A stretch of 64,000 bases of DNA from Hippasteria phrygiana (GCA_037893225.1 JAZGUH010000443.1:62001-126000), one strand, 5' to 3'; counted from the first letter of the stretch, positions 19,801-31,057 are shown. Notes: generated by a model from the letters alone, not told the origin. Made by a program: numbers and translations.

Positions 19801-22800
19801 ACATGTTACAGCAACCCTTCACCTCATTATCATCTTCTTTTTCATCAACAAAGATCTTGGTTCCTGTAGTTAGGGTGTTTGAGCATGAAACTTGGCTTTC
19901 CTGCTGTTCCCACCAATATACTCTATAGCTGTATGTATACAGATCAAGAACAAAAAGCTCTACCGATGGCTTTTTCCTTCTTTCTATATATAGCTCTATG
20001 GAATTCCCTGGTGCATGTTTTCCTTCATCTTGCCATGTTTCCTGCTTCAAGAGGAATATTAATTCCTACCTCTTATCTTTAATTCCCTTTTTTTTCGTTT
20101 TTTGTATATAGCTTCATACCTTGCATAAAAAAATAATGTTTTTTTTTTAAATACCTGTTTGGATTGGGGTTGACAGTCAACTTGATGTTGATCATAGTCC
20201 CATACTGCAGGCCGGATGCTCCTATTGGGCCAGTGTAGGGGGTGGACTAAAAAACACAGATATAACGGGCATTTTGATCGCACCGCAACACATCATGATG
20301 GTGATTGTAATGGTGGGTATGATGATCTGGGCGATATAGTGGTGAAGATTTCAAGCATAGCATAAACAAAAAATAGAAAAACGGTAATCAGTTGTACTGA
20401 ACCATGCAAAATTAATGATAGTGGTATTAGTTTGGGAGATGGTGGTGATAAACAGTGGTAATATTAAAGGGCAATTCCGCGGATTTACATTTCAGAAGAT
20501 TTGGGCTGTATTTTTACATGCTGTGGATTTGTCTTATGGCCTACCTGATTACAAACACTTTTATATGATCTGGTTATACCCCTGCTATCATATCAAAATA
20601 AAAACATTTAAACTTCCTGAAAAGATGTGTCTGTAATGGAATTATATCAGAAAATCACATATATTTTTTACCCTAATTTCCAAATAAAGTTCTACGAAAT
20701 CTATATAACCAAGATATTGAAATATGGTGTTTGGTTCCTAGCTACATGTAAGCATGCATTTAGCCACTCTGGACATCTAATTTAATGGTGATTTCATCAA
20801 CTTTAAAATAAGTCATTTTACTCATTTCCCATACAGATTTCCCATAATGATGGTATGCATGGGACCTTAATGGAGACAGTCCGAAGAATCAATGACGAAA
20901 TTGAAACTCATTGATGAAAATACTTTACGAGACGGAAGTTTGGTTTGAAAAAGTTGAAAATCGAATAGTCCGCATAGTTTTTCCCGACAGTGATTTTCAG
21001 ACAAATGGTACATTTTCAAGGGATGGTTGTGTACGTATTACGTTCTACTTTGTAATGATCTTTCCAACCATATCAATTTAGGACGAAAGCTTGTTCCACC
21101 TGGAAGGCCTTAAATCCTTACTCATGATATGAACAGCGAATAAAATGGTGGCAATGACATAAGGCATGTTAAATTGTTTATAACTTTCCATCTTTACTCT
21201 GTACAACTGTCTTCTACGCCATTTTTCCTTTCCCATCCACCCTCCCCTCGCCATCTACGCATAAAGCCTGTCCCCTGCCCCCCTGAATCTTCACTGTTTC
21301 TCATTTCTATATTTCCCATCGTTCATTTCTTTATTTTTCACAAAATGTAAAACTGGCTTACCGGGCTGGCAATTTGTGTCCCTGGCTGTCCATGAAACCA
21401 ACCCTGAAACAACAAAGTATAGGTATGAAATGGCCATTATTTTGGCTGACAAAGTTAACAAACAAAATCAAGGTGTTGATAATAATGCACATACAAAAAT
21501 GAGAAAGGGGGGGGGGGTCTCCTTTATGCATCCCCTCTAAAAAAAATGCAAGAGGTATTCTCTGCAAAAAACTGTGGTGTTAGAATATACACTGTCAGTG
21601 TTAAATTTTACCTTTCCTTTGTGTTTAGTTCTATTTTTAGGCAAGGATCGGACATCGGTGATCACTAACTCCAATTTAGGAATTGAGATAACAACAAATG
21701 GAACATTTCTAGGAAACCCCTGATAGTGATACACCTTCCTTGGTGTTTTAAAAATCTGAATTTGATTTCAAGCTGAACACCGGAAATAGCACATTTTAAA
21801 AGTTTTTTTACCAAGGGAAAACTTTTCATGCTGAGTAAATTTGTGTGCTTTTGGGTTCCAAAAGTGTGACATTTTTTGGTGTCCCTGTTACACCTGACCG
21901 AATTTCCCATCAAGTATTATTAAAATTGACTTCACAGTATTTTTTACTTGTTTGGCAGGTATATACATTTATAGAATGACCCAACTCAATTAAATTAAGT
22001 TCCATGGTAAGACCATATTCTCCTGTGGTAGGCTAAGAATCTTCGAGATAATGCAGTGCCTAACATATTTTCTTTCCGACCAGAACAGACTTTGTGCTCT
22101 TCTAAAAAAAGAATTGAAAAACCACGATAAATTGCAGCACGTCAAGTCGAAGTAAACATCAGCCTTACGCGTACACGCAATAGTCGGGCGCCTTATAAAA
22201 CATACGTATTCATATGCAGTAAGCTGCGTCTAGGTGTGATACCAGTGCATACAGCACGTAGCCAACCATGGATTTCCATTGAGGTGCGGACACTACGTCA
22301 TAATCTCCCGGATGTCGCGGGAATTTCGAACAGTATGAACGCGCCCTTTGTACTGCTGAATGGCAAGAAATCGTAAATATAAAGGGCGCTTGTGTCGTTC
22401 TCCATAACAAAGAAAATCCAACTCTCGGTGCAGTCTGTATGTTAGTGTATGTTCTTTTAGACTAGATAAAATATTATAGAGCCTGGAATTCTCCTTTAAG
22501 TTCCATGGTAAAAGTTCCATGGACGATAGCTCTATAGAGCACCGAAGTGATGACGTCAATGCAATGTTTGGAAGCAGAATACTTTTGCTATTTTGTGTCA
22601 ATGTGTTTGCATGACTAGCTGTTAACAAAGGAACAGTCGAAATCTCCATTTGTTTTGAGCCAGTTGTCGTGTCAACTGACGTCAGACTTCGGTACTCTAT
22701 GGTAAGAGTACTAAGACATTGCTAACAAGTCCTCATTTTGATGACTTACCGCGGACGGTGGGTGGAAACGAATGACGTTAATCTTTACATTGCCTGCCAC

Positions 22801-25800
22801 ACTGACGGCTGTTATCTGCTGCAGGTTGGCAACGCGGTGCTTGTAATCCATGAAGTGACGGCCGTTCACTGCCACCTACGACCAAAACAAGAATTTGATA
22901 CAAACAAGTTGGAAGCGATTCAACTGTAGGCCAAAGAAATAGCTTTGAATACAAATTATTTTTGAAGGTTAACTGTTCACATAAGTATTACTTAAATATA
23001 ACATAATATTCTTGTGCGTCTCTGGAGCTTAAAAAAAAAATCTTAAATAAAAACGTACCGGGCTTCAAGGTTAAAGGAAAAATGATTTTGACAATCTTTT
23101 GACGTATTCACACTATAAAAAACCCTTGGATATGATTTCCTATTAAGAATGGACAGTGGATGTGATATTTTAACGAGGATCAAAAATCACACCCAGAGCC
23201 TAAACCCCTGCAGAACTTCACAATGTACTTTTTGTCAAGGCTTCAGATGTGATTTTGAATAGAGTAGGATGTAAATTCGCGAAATCACTTGTTCCCACAA
23301 TTCCCTGTCCACTTTGAACAGAAAATCACATCCAATGGGTTTCATGTGCCTAGTGTTTATCAGTAATAAATAAAAGACCTAATGATGCATAGCAGCCATC
23401 TTCGAGATATATGTGACCCGCTCCAGAAAAAGGTGATACAAGTCGCGCTATGCATTTACCTGTAATGGCCCTTTCAACGTTGAGAGGGTAACAATTTTCT
23501 TCAAAATTTATTTTTTGTTTTTGTCTTTAATGACATCTTAAATATCTAAAGTTTCAGGTTTGGTGCAATGTACAATGTTGATTTCAGTGAATAAAGTGAA
23601 AAAATAACCTTTTTGGAGTGCATTGTTCCATTGCATTGTATTAGAACTAGCTATTTCAAAGCCTGTTTTCTCTGTTGTGTCATTTGAACTCCATACAACT
23701 AATTAATATGCAAAAACGCAATATCTCCAGAATGGGAAGGGCTCTGTCATGTACCAAATGAAAGCTTACATTGCGGGCTTTCCAAACATGCATGGAACTC
23801 ATTTTTCATATTTTGCGACATAATATACCTTTTGCCAGAGCGGTTCACATATTGTTGTCCTTTAAATTTTGTAACAATAAGCACAAAAAGGTTTACCCAT
23901 GCCTATCCAAGGGTAACAAAGACAAGCCTTGAAGTTGGCGGCTATGCAAAAGGACTATGGCTATACATCGTGCAGGACTGCAACAAATACAGCATTCACA
24001 CAGAGGTGTTTGTTTTGGTCATATAAGCTGTAATGCCACTTGTCAATGTTACAATAACATCATTCATACCCATGCTAGCTGCAAGAAATGAAAGGGACAC
24101 ATTGCCTTAATTGCGCCATTAGGCTACAAAAAACATTCGTTCTAAAATTATCATGGCAGTGGAAAGATTATTAAAAAGTAGAAAAAGGAATAGGCCTCCA
24201 CACGCCTGTCTCTTATGCGCCGTTTGTCTGAAAATTATTGACGGAAGTACTTAGGGAGACGAAAGTTTGGTTCAGAAACGGTTTGAGACTGGATAGTAGG
24301 CTTACTATTAGTAGGCGTAGCTTTTTGTCAGTGATTTTCAGACAAATGTGCACTTTCAATGGATGGTCGTGTACATTATTCTACTTTTTAATGACATTTC
24401 CAACCATAGCAATTTTAGGCTGAACGTTTTTCCAACCTCAAAGGCAATATGTTCCTTTTTAGCCTACCTTAAACTCGTTCAACTCGCAGAGAATGACGAG
24501 CTCAAAGTTCCTGCCATGCCCGAAGGGAACGTTCTCATTATGCCGTTCTTCAGCTCCCCATTTCCCACCCGTCTTGGTGTTGCACACCATGAAGCTCTGA
24601 CCCCCCTGGAAGCGTGGGTTGAAGTGAAGAGCAATGTTTGGCACATCACCCACCCCACTTTGGAGGTTCACATGGAACCTTGCAAACAACAAAAGTATTC
24701 AATTCAGACAGCGTCCAAGGCAAAGTTCGGAACTAAAGACATTCACTTTATAAACTGTCAATTTTCATTTTTTGCCATTTTGTGTAAAACAAAACCTGAA
24801 CCTATAATAATAATAATAATACCGGTATTTAGAATGCTTCTTTTTAGTTCCCAAAACCTTCTCGGCTCCGTCATATTAAGAATCTTTTAATAATCTTTTA
24901 AGCTTATAAACGTTTAGTGCAAAAAACATCTCCAAAACTCCCGTTTCTGGCAAGTTATTGACTTTTAAACTAGACCTTGTTTTAGGAGTTTGTTTTAGAA
25001 AAATTTAGTTTGTTTCTATTTCTTACATTATTTTCCAATCGCTAATTAAGCATGTTGGTCAGTGTTAAACTAACATGCTTAAAATGTCCAAATTAAAAGC
25101 AATTTCTTACGTGCGTAGCTACCCTGGAGAAGGTTAGTACAGTTTTGGCTGTGCTATCTTTGTGGCTAAACCCTTAAGAGACTTTTGGGTCATTTTTTGA
25201 AACAAAATCACAATTTCTTTATTTTTTTTCATCACATTTTCACTGTTCATCACTTGGAAAACACTCTTTTTTTTACAACTTTTACCTTATTCGGGTATAC
25301 AGTTAATTAGACAAATAAATTATTGAGCTTGTAACAAGTATATTGTTTTAAAGTCTAGCTCGGCAACCATAGTACTTACATGTACCATGGCCAATGATAT
25401 AACAAATTAAAGCAACAATCAAATGGCATTCACTGTTAAAAAGTTGTTAAAAACATGAACAATTGTATGTCTGACTAATTAAGTGGATATTAAGGGTATT
25501 GATACTCTGGTAATGTCATTGGATTATAGCAATGTTTCTGCTTACAATAACACAACAATTAAGAAAATCCATTGAAAAACAGAGAAAAATATATTTTGTC
25601 AAACATTCCATGTTTAATCAAAATTACGATGCGAGAAAAATGCAGTAAAAATTAAATTTTGTAAAGGTATTTTTTGTTGTCCTTATTATTCCCCATTTCT
25701 TACAAATATCAGGTCCAAATTTGTTTAGAATAAAAACAAAAAAACTGTGAAATTGTTGGCAAAACCTTTAGTGTCAGAGTTGGTAAGTGTATTAGGATTT

Positions 25801-28800
25801 TTTTGGGGGGTCCTGAACTGTTTGTATCCTAATTTAGTGCATATAATCCGATCATTAAAAACTCCAGCCGAAGTCGGCCAAATAATTATGTGTCCTTCCT
25901 ACAATTCAATGAAAAAAATCTTTTTCAAGGTTGTCAATTTTAATTTTAAACTTGCCATATTTGGACCTTATAGTTTCACCATATCAACTCCATTTTACAA
26001 GCAGGCATGCAACTTTGAATTAAAAAAAAACGAGGAAATTCCAATCTTTACAAGACTTTGTACAGTGTTTTTCAATTTTCAATGGCATAAGTGTGAAGTG
26101 AAAAACGAGGAAATCAGCTGATCCGAGGAAAAGTTGCATGCCTGTATAAGGCTGATATCTTTAAGACATGGGGAATAAGGACATCGAAAAATACAATTTT
26201 CAAATGCATTTTTCTCGCATTGTAATTTTGATTAAACATGGAGTTATTGAAAACAAATTTACTATTTTTCAATGGATTTTCTTCATTTTTGTATTATTAT
26301 AAGCAGAAACACTGTTGTACTTCAATGACATTCTCAGAAATTTTTTTTTTAGAAGCAATACCCTCAATATCCACTTAATTAGTCAAATTTCACTTGTTAA
26401 CAGTTGTTATATTGACAATCACAGTGTCATTGGATTGTTGCTTTAATAAGCTTTAATTTCATATATCATTGGCCATGGTACATATAGGTGCTATGGTTTC
26501 CGAGCTACACTTTAAAACAATGTACTTCATCACTGAGCTCGTTATTTAATTTGTCTAATTAGCCACATACCCAAATAAGGAAAAATTTGGGAAAAAGTTT
26601 GAAAAAAGTTGTAAAACAGTGATAAACAGTAAAAATATGATGACAAATTAAAGAAATTGTGTTGTTTTTTTTACAAAAATGATGACCCTAATTGTAGGAA
26701 AGTACCTTAATTAACATCAAAGCAACAGCGCCATCAGGCATCGGGAAATGAAAAACATTTTGACTAGCAGGGAACGAATTTCTGATTGTTATCACACATT
26801 GAAAAGGGGGTTATGAATGCCATTCATCGAGATCAGAGGTGTAAATATCTTCTCAAACTAAATGTACCATATACTTGCATGACTGCACTTTAAAGTACTC
26901 GATTGGGTATTTCTCAGTCTGGGTGTTTCCCTATGTGTGTAACGCAGTATAAAATCGTCTGACCTGTGTCCCCCCTGGATTTGAGTACCCACATACATTG
27001 TACATGAATTTGCGTATATTTTGGAAAGGAACTGAAAAGAACATGAATAGTGCATTGCAAAGGGTATTGAAAGTTTCCTCAAATGGCTATCTTCAACTAT
27101 TTTGGGAGGAAATTTTCACGGACAAGAACGTGGGCCAATTTCATGTGGGCCAATTTCAATCAGGCTTAGTAAAAACCTGGAGGAAGGAAAGTAAAAACAG
27201 GTTAAACCGGATCAAAATTCCATGTGTTTTTCATGTGTATTCAGCAAAAAACATCTGAATACCAGTCACTATATAGCAATATACATCACATAAAAATATG
27301 GTTGGTAATGCTGTTTTCTAAAGACTTTTCATGCTTAATAGCACTTTTCATTTTTGTGCTTATATAGCAACTCCATCAAATTGGCACATGGTTTCCTTCC
27401 TCCATGGTTATGGGATGTACTTTTGCGAGGCATACTAATTTGATACGTATTGCATGCTGGACGTAATGCTGTTAAGCATTGCTCACCTGTCACTCTGGGG
27501 AGGCACAAATCCTTGTATGTAGATGGTCTTATTCGGGAACATTCCACCGGGAATATTCCCGCTGTATGGAACAGCCTATACAGGAAAACGAAATGTACTA
27601 AAAAATAACAATGTTCCATTGTCATATGGATATATATTGACTCACATGATATACCCGCGCGACTCCTTACCCATATCATGGAGCTTTATTTCTCATTATT
27701 TTGGTATAGGGGGTCTATATACTGAGCATGCAGAGTATAAGCAAAAAGTCGGCTTTTATCAGGGAGTCTGATATTCACGCGACATGTGTAGGACCCTTTT
27801 GGGCAGGTTTGGGCTAGCCCATTTGGGACCCAAGTGGCCCTATCGGCCAAAACTGCCGGGACCCATATGGGCAACCCAATTGGGGCCCACTCAGTTGCCC
27901 ATCGGCCCCACTTGGGCTTGCTGGCTGGGTAATTCGACGTCCAAAGTGCAAAAACATGTTTCATGCTATGAGGACAAGGCTTTGTCTTCTCTATTGTTCC
28001 TTTACTTTAACATTCTCCAGTAAGTGCACATTTGTATGCAAGCTAGCGAGGACCGTTTTCAACAAAAGACCTCACTCGGAGATTGAACAATGCATGATTA
28101 CATTGCTGTTTCTCATACTGTCCACATCCCACTAGAGGTATCCCAGGAGGCTTTTATATAGAAGCACTGCCTTTTTGGAGTTTTTATGTTGTTTGCATTG
28201 TTTATCTTGTGTCGGTTACATCTCTATATAGTCCTACGTCCCATTGGTCCTACGTCTTATTGGTCCTACGTCCCATTGGTCCGATGAAACATAATATTGT
28301 GTAGTTCCACTGGTTCAGGTTGACTGACATGCTGAGGAGAATGTTGTCCGGGCTTATCGTGCCTGACTACAATGTGGTGCACAGATATAGGTATAATCTT
28401 GGAAGATGATTATGAAGGTGACTTCTTGAACTGATTTTGGCATGGAAAGGGTTTTGATAGTATTAATTATTTCAAACGTATACCAACTATTATCATGAGA
28501 ACTACATGGTGGGGTGTTTATGGTGGCCCTGGATGGACATCGTAAATCGTGAATATTGACGTCAATATTCGCGACAAATTTCACGACTTGCCCCTGCTAT
28601 GTGTATTTGTTCATTATTTTTCACTGCGAATGAGACGTAGGACCAATGGGACGTAGGACCAATGGGACGTAGGACCAATGGGACGTAGGACCAATAAGAC
28701 GTAGGACCAATAAGACGTAGGACCAATAAGACGTAGGACCAATAAGACGTAGGACCAATAAGACGTAGGACCAATAAGACGTAGGACCAATAAGACGTAG

Positions 28801-29870
28801 GACCAATAAGACGTAGGACCAATAAGACGTAGGACCAATAAGACGTAGGACCAATAAGACGTAGGACCAATAAGACGTAGGACCAATAAGACGTAGGACC
28901 AATAAGACGTAGGACCAATAAGACGTAGGACCAATAAGACGTAGGACCAATAAGACGTAGGACCAATAAGACGTAGGACCAATAAGACGTAGGACCAATA
29001 AGACGTAGGACCAATGGGACGTAGGACCAATGGGACGTAGGACCAATGGGACGTAGGACCAATGGGACGTAGGACCAATGGGACGTAGGACCAATGGGAC
29101 GTAGGACCAATGGGACGTAGGACCAATGGGACGTAGGACCAATGGGACGTAGGACCAATGGGACGTAGGACCAATGGGACGTAGGACCAATGGGACGTAG
29201 GACCAATGGGACGTAGGACCAATGGGACGTAGGACCAATGGGACGTAGGACCAATGGGACGTAGGACCAATGGGACGTAGGACCAATGGGACGTAGGACC
29301 AATGGGACGTAGGACCAATGGGACGTCCCCGATGTGTCAATAAACTTTTAAGATACTAGTGGTTTACAAACCTTTGTTGATTTAAATCCTGATGAGTTAG
29401 TTTTAACACAGAAACATCTGCAAGAACTCTTCATTTTTATTGGAAAGAATGCCCCAGTATCCTGTGTGACTACTTTGCAAACTTTTAATCGTGAAAATTA
29501 AATGACCACTGCAAAGCTGAGAACGATAATCACTGGGATAAATCTGATGCTCTTCATGCTGTATGTGTGACTTGAGCATGCACTTGCATTTGTATGCTGA
29601 AGGATTACAAGCAATCATTTGGCTAAGGGATTACAAAGATAAGAAGCTGACAAAGGTGTAGAAATGTCAATAGCAAAAAGGCAGTGGAAATGTTTGTTTT
29701 CTCTCTAGTGGAGCGTTTCCCTCATGTTTATCTTTGTGTCCTAGTAGTAATACAAACACAGACAAGGTGGAAACAGTGTGTGCCCCTTCAACTTCGTCAG
29801 GGGTATAAAAAGAATGCGTTTGTAGAAATTCAAGAGGATTATTTACCGGGTTTAAGATGACATCAGCCAT
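16686..29870 (-). CDS. Tandem-repeat (two-CRD) galectin, gene 2, complete coding region
   Basis: Beta-galactoside-binding lectin with two CRDs, expected to cross-link glycans in immunity or adhesion. Eight minus-strand coding exons join in frame: 29870–29847, 27575–27487, 24678–24468, 22875–22750, 21403–21362, 20246–20155, 17552–17378, 16832–16686 (906 nt, 301 aa plus TAG). CRD1: VPYSGNIPGG, RFHVNLQSG, LHFNPRF, MVCNTKTG, KWGAEER, VAVNGRHFMDYKHRV. A 14-residue linker follows. CRD2: STPYTGPIG, FAINMNG, AFHFNPRF, VRNSKQNN, KWGKEER, VQVDGHHVIDYDHR. Both domains keep H-x-N-x-R, the Asn, and W..E.R, so both should bind galactose. The start ATG (29868–29870) leaves an 8-residue N-terminus without a signal peptide, as is usual for galectins. 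CRD1 is closely similar to gene 1 CRD1; the genes form an inverted, convergent duplication. Confidence 0.93.
17378..17552 (-). CDS. Galectin 2 exon 7: CRD2 carbohydrate-binding core (175 bp)
   Basis: Acceptor tggtttcag and donor GAG|gtcagg. It encodes FAINMNG, IAFHFNPRF, VRNSKQNN and WGKEER, a fully canonical ligand site. Confidence 0.92.
18050..18198. mobile_element. 149-bp palindromic MITE
   Basis: ACTGGCATAATTCGGTCACT… pairs with …AGTGACCTCATTGCCAGT; the arms run to a centre at CTCGGCCTTCGGCCTCGG (about 18114–18131). The whole element is one long imperfect inverted repeat. Confidence 0.7.
18931..19782. mobile_element. PIF/Harbinger-like MITE, 852 bp, TAA duplication
   Basis: TIRs of about 52 bp begin TGCCCCTTTCCCA and include ACACGATTTTTGCTACGGTAG. 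TAA is duplicated on both sides (18928–18930, 19783–19785). A 3-bp T(A/T)A duplication is characteristic of PIF/Harbinger. The interior is rich in short CGTCTTGAC/GTCGTAA-type motifs and has no transposase. Confidence 0.8.
20155..20246 (-). CDS. Galectin 2 exon 6: CRD2 first strands (92 bp)
   Basis: Acceptor tttttag|TCC and donor AACAG|gtattt. It encodes STPYTGPIGASGLQYGTMI. It is one codon longer than the usual 89-bp exon. Confidence 0.87.
20905..21113. repeat. Interspersed repeat shared with 24230–24460
   Basis: Ordered matches to 24230–24460 include GTGATTTTCAGACAAATG, then TTCCAACCATA-CAATTTAGG. Both copies lie in galectin 2 introns in the same orientation. Confidence 0.55.
21362..21403 (-). 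CDS. Galectin 2 exon 5: interdomain linker (42 bp)
   Basis: Acceptor ttgtttcag and donor CCG|gtaagc. It encodes 14 residues (GWFHGQPGTQIASP). A phase 0–0 micro-exon, accepted because both neighbours need a phase-0 join and both splice sites are strong. Confidence 0.75.
22017..22499. mobile_element. 5'-truncated copy of the ~1.04-kb TTAA element
   Basis: Matches the right-hand half of 53442–54482 and 56743–57799 from GTAGGCTAAGAATCTTCGAG to the …GGAATTCTCCTTTAA end. It lacks the left TIR. A 16-bp direct repeat TTAAGTTCCATGGTAA flanks it (21995–22010 and 22496–22511). Confidence 0.8.
22750..22875 (-). CDS. Galectin 2 exon 4: CRD1 C-terminal strands (126 bp)
   Basis: Acceptor gtcgtag and donor GCG|gtaagt. 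It encodes VAVNGRHFMDYKHRVANL; same length and phase as gene 1 exon 8441–8566. Confidence 0.92.
23121..23341. mobile_element. MITE of the CCCTTGGATGTGATTTTC family
   Basis: The left end ACCCTTGGATATGATTTCC and right end GAAAATCACATCCAATGGGT are inverted; subterminal AATGGACAG/CTGTCCACTTT also pair. A second copy lies at 52525–52802. Confidence 0.7.
24230..24460. repeat. Second copy of the 20905–21113 interspersed repeat
   Basis: Shares AGTGATTTTCAGACAAATG and TTTCCAACCATAGCAATTTTAGG with 20905–21113. It ends only about 10 bp before galectin 2 exon 24468–24678. Confidence 0.55.
24468..24678 (-). CDS. Galectin 2 exon 3: CRD1 carbohydrate-binding core (211 bp)
   Basis: Acceptor tttgcaag and donor AAG|gtaggc. 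It encodes FHVNLQSGVG, IALHFNPRF, MVCNTKTG and WGAEER. All ligand residues are present; 211 bp is the usual size of this galectin exon. Confidence 0.94.
25187..26688. repeat. 1.5-kb foldback element with ~510-bp arms
   Basis: The arms 25187–25705 and about 26170–26688 are inverted copies: GGGTCAT…/…ATGACCC ends, GGCCAATGATAT…/…ATATCATTGGCCATGG, TTTAATCAAAATTACGATGCG…/…. The spacer is about 470 bp. No transposase was seen. It lies in a galectin 2 intron. Confidence 0.8.
27130..27395. mobile_element. Diverged copy of the GGGCCAATTTCAT MITE
   Basis: GGGCCAATTTCA (twice near 27132–27155) and the later CAGTCA…ATATGGTTGGTAATGCTG…AAATTGGCACATGG follow the order of 46472–46723. Confidence 0.5.
27487..27575 (-). 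CDS. Galectin 2 exon 2: CRD1 first strands (89 bp)
   Basis: Acceptor cctatag and donor GACAG|gtgagc. It encodes AVPYSGNIPGGMFPNKTIYI. Confidence 0.92.
27785..27930. repeat. Patch of short GGGC/GCCC palindromes
   Basis: Repeated imperfect palindromes (CCCATTTGGGACCC, CCCATATGGGCAACCCA, GCCCACTTGGGC) in about 145 bp. The origin is unclear, possibly a decayed MITE. Confidence 0.35.
28214..29338. mobile_element. 1.12-kb insertion carrying the 16-bp satellite, TGTGTC duplication
   Basis: TGTGTC occurs on both sides (28208–28213, 29333–29338) but once at the paralogous site, TATCTTGTGTCAATAAAC near 56667–56684. The insert holds three satellite units in reverse orientation near its left end (28231–28283) and the long forward array at its right end, so its subterminal regions are mutually inverted. 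Confidence 0.65.
28632..29326. repeat. 16-bp tandem satellite, ~43 copies
   Basis: Unit GGACCAATGGGACGTA or its variant GGACCAATAAGACGTA. Order: 3 GGG-type units, a block of about 20 AAG-type units, then about 20 GGG-type units. Every unit has a CCAAT box and an ACGT core. The array lies in intron 1 of galectin 2. The open minus-strand frames are artefacts of a stop-free repeat. Confidence 0.97.
29847..29870 (-). CDS. Galectin 2 exon 1 (coding part, 24 bp)
   Basis: ATG at 29870–29868 encodes MADVILNP and ends CCG|gtaaat. A possible 5'-UTR acceptor (ccactccaaacag) ends at 29882, so a separate non-coding first exon is likely. Confidence 0.78.
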
Positions 29871-30359
29871 GATGATGGTTTCTGTTTGGAGTGGAAAACA
29901 ATCACAAAGATAAGACAATTCAAAATTCTTTAAGATCAAAGAAGCTTTGCGTAAACTGATATATCAGGAATGATTAGTTCTGGCAGTTTATCATAAAAGC
30001 CTTGAAAATATTTGCTAAGACCTCAAAATGTTAAACTGTCATGCACAAAAACTGCACAAAAACTGCACACAAAACTGCACAAAAACTGCACAAAAAAACA
30101 AAATGTGTAGGAACTCAACAGCGCAAACTAAAAACAAACAGGCTCAACACCCCAAACCCAAGCAGGTTTGTTCAGGAAGGTATACTGAGGACTTCCAATT
30201 TTCCTTTCCTTTTTAAAAACTTTTTGCCAGCCTTCTTATTGATTTTGTACAACAGAGGACACCTTACCAATCGAGGACTTATTGTATATCAAGGACCTCA
30301 TGTAATGATTCTGTTCCATGTCATTAAAACAACCCAATAACCCAACACAACCCAATTAA

Positions 30360-30694
30360 CGTACCCAACCCAACCCAACCTAGCTAACCCAACCCCCCCA
30401 ACCCAACCTAGCTAACCCAACCCAACCCAACCTAGCTAACCCAACCCAACCCAACCCAACCTAGCTAAACCCAACCCAACCCAACCCAACCTAGCTAACC
30501 CAACCCCCCCCCCCCCCCAACCCAACCTAGCTAACCCAACCCCCCCCCCCCCCCAACCCAACCTAGCTAACCCAACCCAACCCAACCCAACCCAACCCAA
30601 CCCAACCCAACCCAACCCAACCCAACCCAACCCAACCCAACCCAACCCAACCCAACCCAACCCAACCCAACCCAACCCAACCCAACCCAACCCA
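30360..30694. repeat. (CCCAA)n array with CCTAGCTAA interruptions
   Basis: Pentanucleotide CCCAA array, interrupted in the left part by CCTAGCTAA and poly-C runs and uninterrupted from about 30565. A smaller related patch follows at 30888–30935. Confidence 0.97.
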
Positions 30695-31057
30695 CACAGT
30701 CATGTAAACGGGTGCAATCGTGGACCTCCCATTGTTCCTCTTTTGTTTATACTCTAACTTTTTCGGAAGGCCTCCCATTGGTTTTGTACACGATTTTCAA
30801 TCGTGGACGTTAGGTCAAACGTGGACCCTTTGTCTACGCTGGAATTCTTTTGTCCTAGGTCCACGATTGCCGGCATATACAAACTCAACCACCCAACCCA
30901 ACCCAACCACCCAACCCCCCAACCCAACCACACCCAACAACTTCACTACCGTAAAATGTAAGTCTATTTCCACTACGGAAACGCACATTAACGTAAAAAA
31001 GGCAATTAACTTGTGCCTACATGTTCGTAGCTACATAATTTCCTAGTTATCCAAAGC

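Larger units (their letters stand above)
17700..20154. other. Galectin 2 intron with several MITEs
   Basis: Non-coding; contains the palindromic MITE at 18050–18198 and the Harbinger-like MITE at 18931–19782. Otherwise nothing recognisable. Confidence 0.5.
28130..29740. repeat. Segment paralogous to 56590–58510
   Basis: Shared ordered blocks: GCACTGCCTTTTTG-GA, TTTTATGTTGTTTGCATTG, AAACTTTTAAGATACTA, CACAGAAACATCTGCAAGAA, CTGCAAAGCTGAGAACGATAA, GGATTACAAAGATAAGAAGC. This copy carries the 16-bp satellite insertion; the other carries a 1.06-kb TTAA element instead. Confidence 0.75.

Noticed and set aside
28632..29326. CRISPR-like array
   Set aside because: Units are contiguous without unique spacers and the genome is eukaryotic; it is a simple satellite.
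28562..29340. Three ~240-aa minus-strand ORFs of repeated IGPTSHWSY type
   Set aside because: Translations of the 16-bp satellite, open in all minus frames; non-coding.
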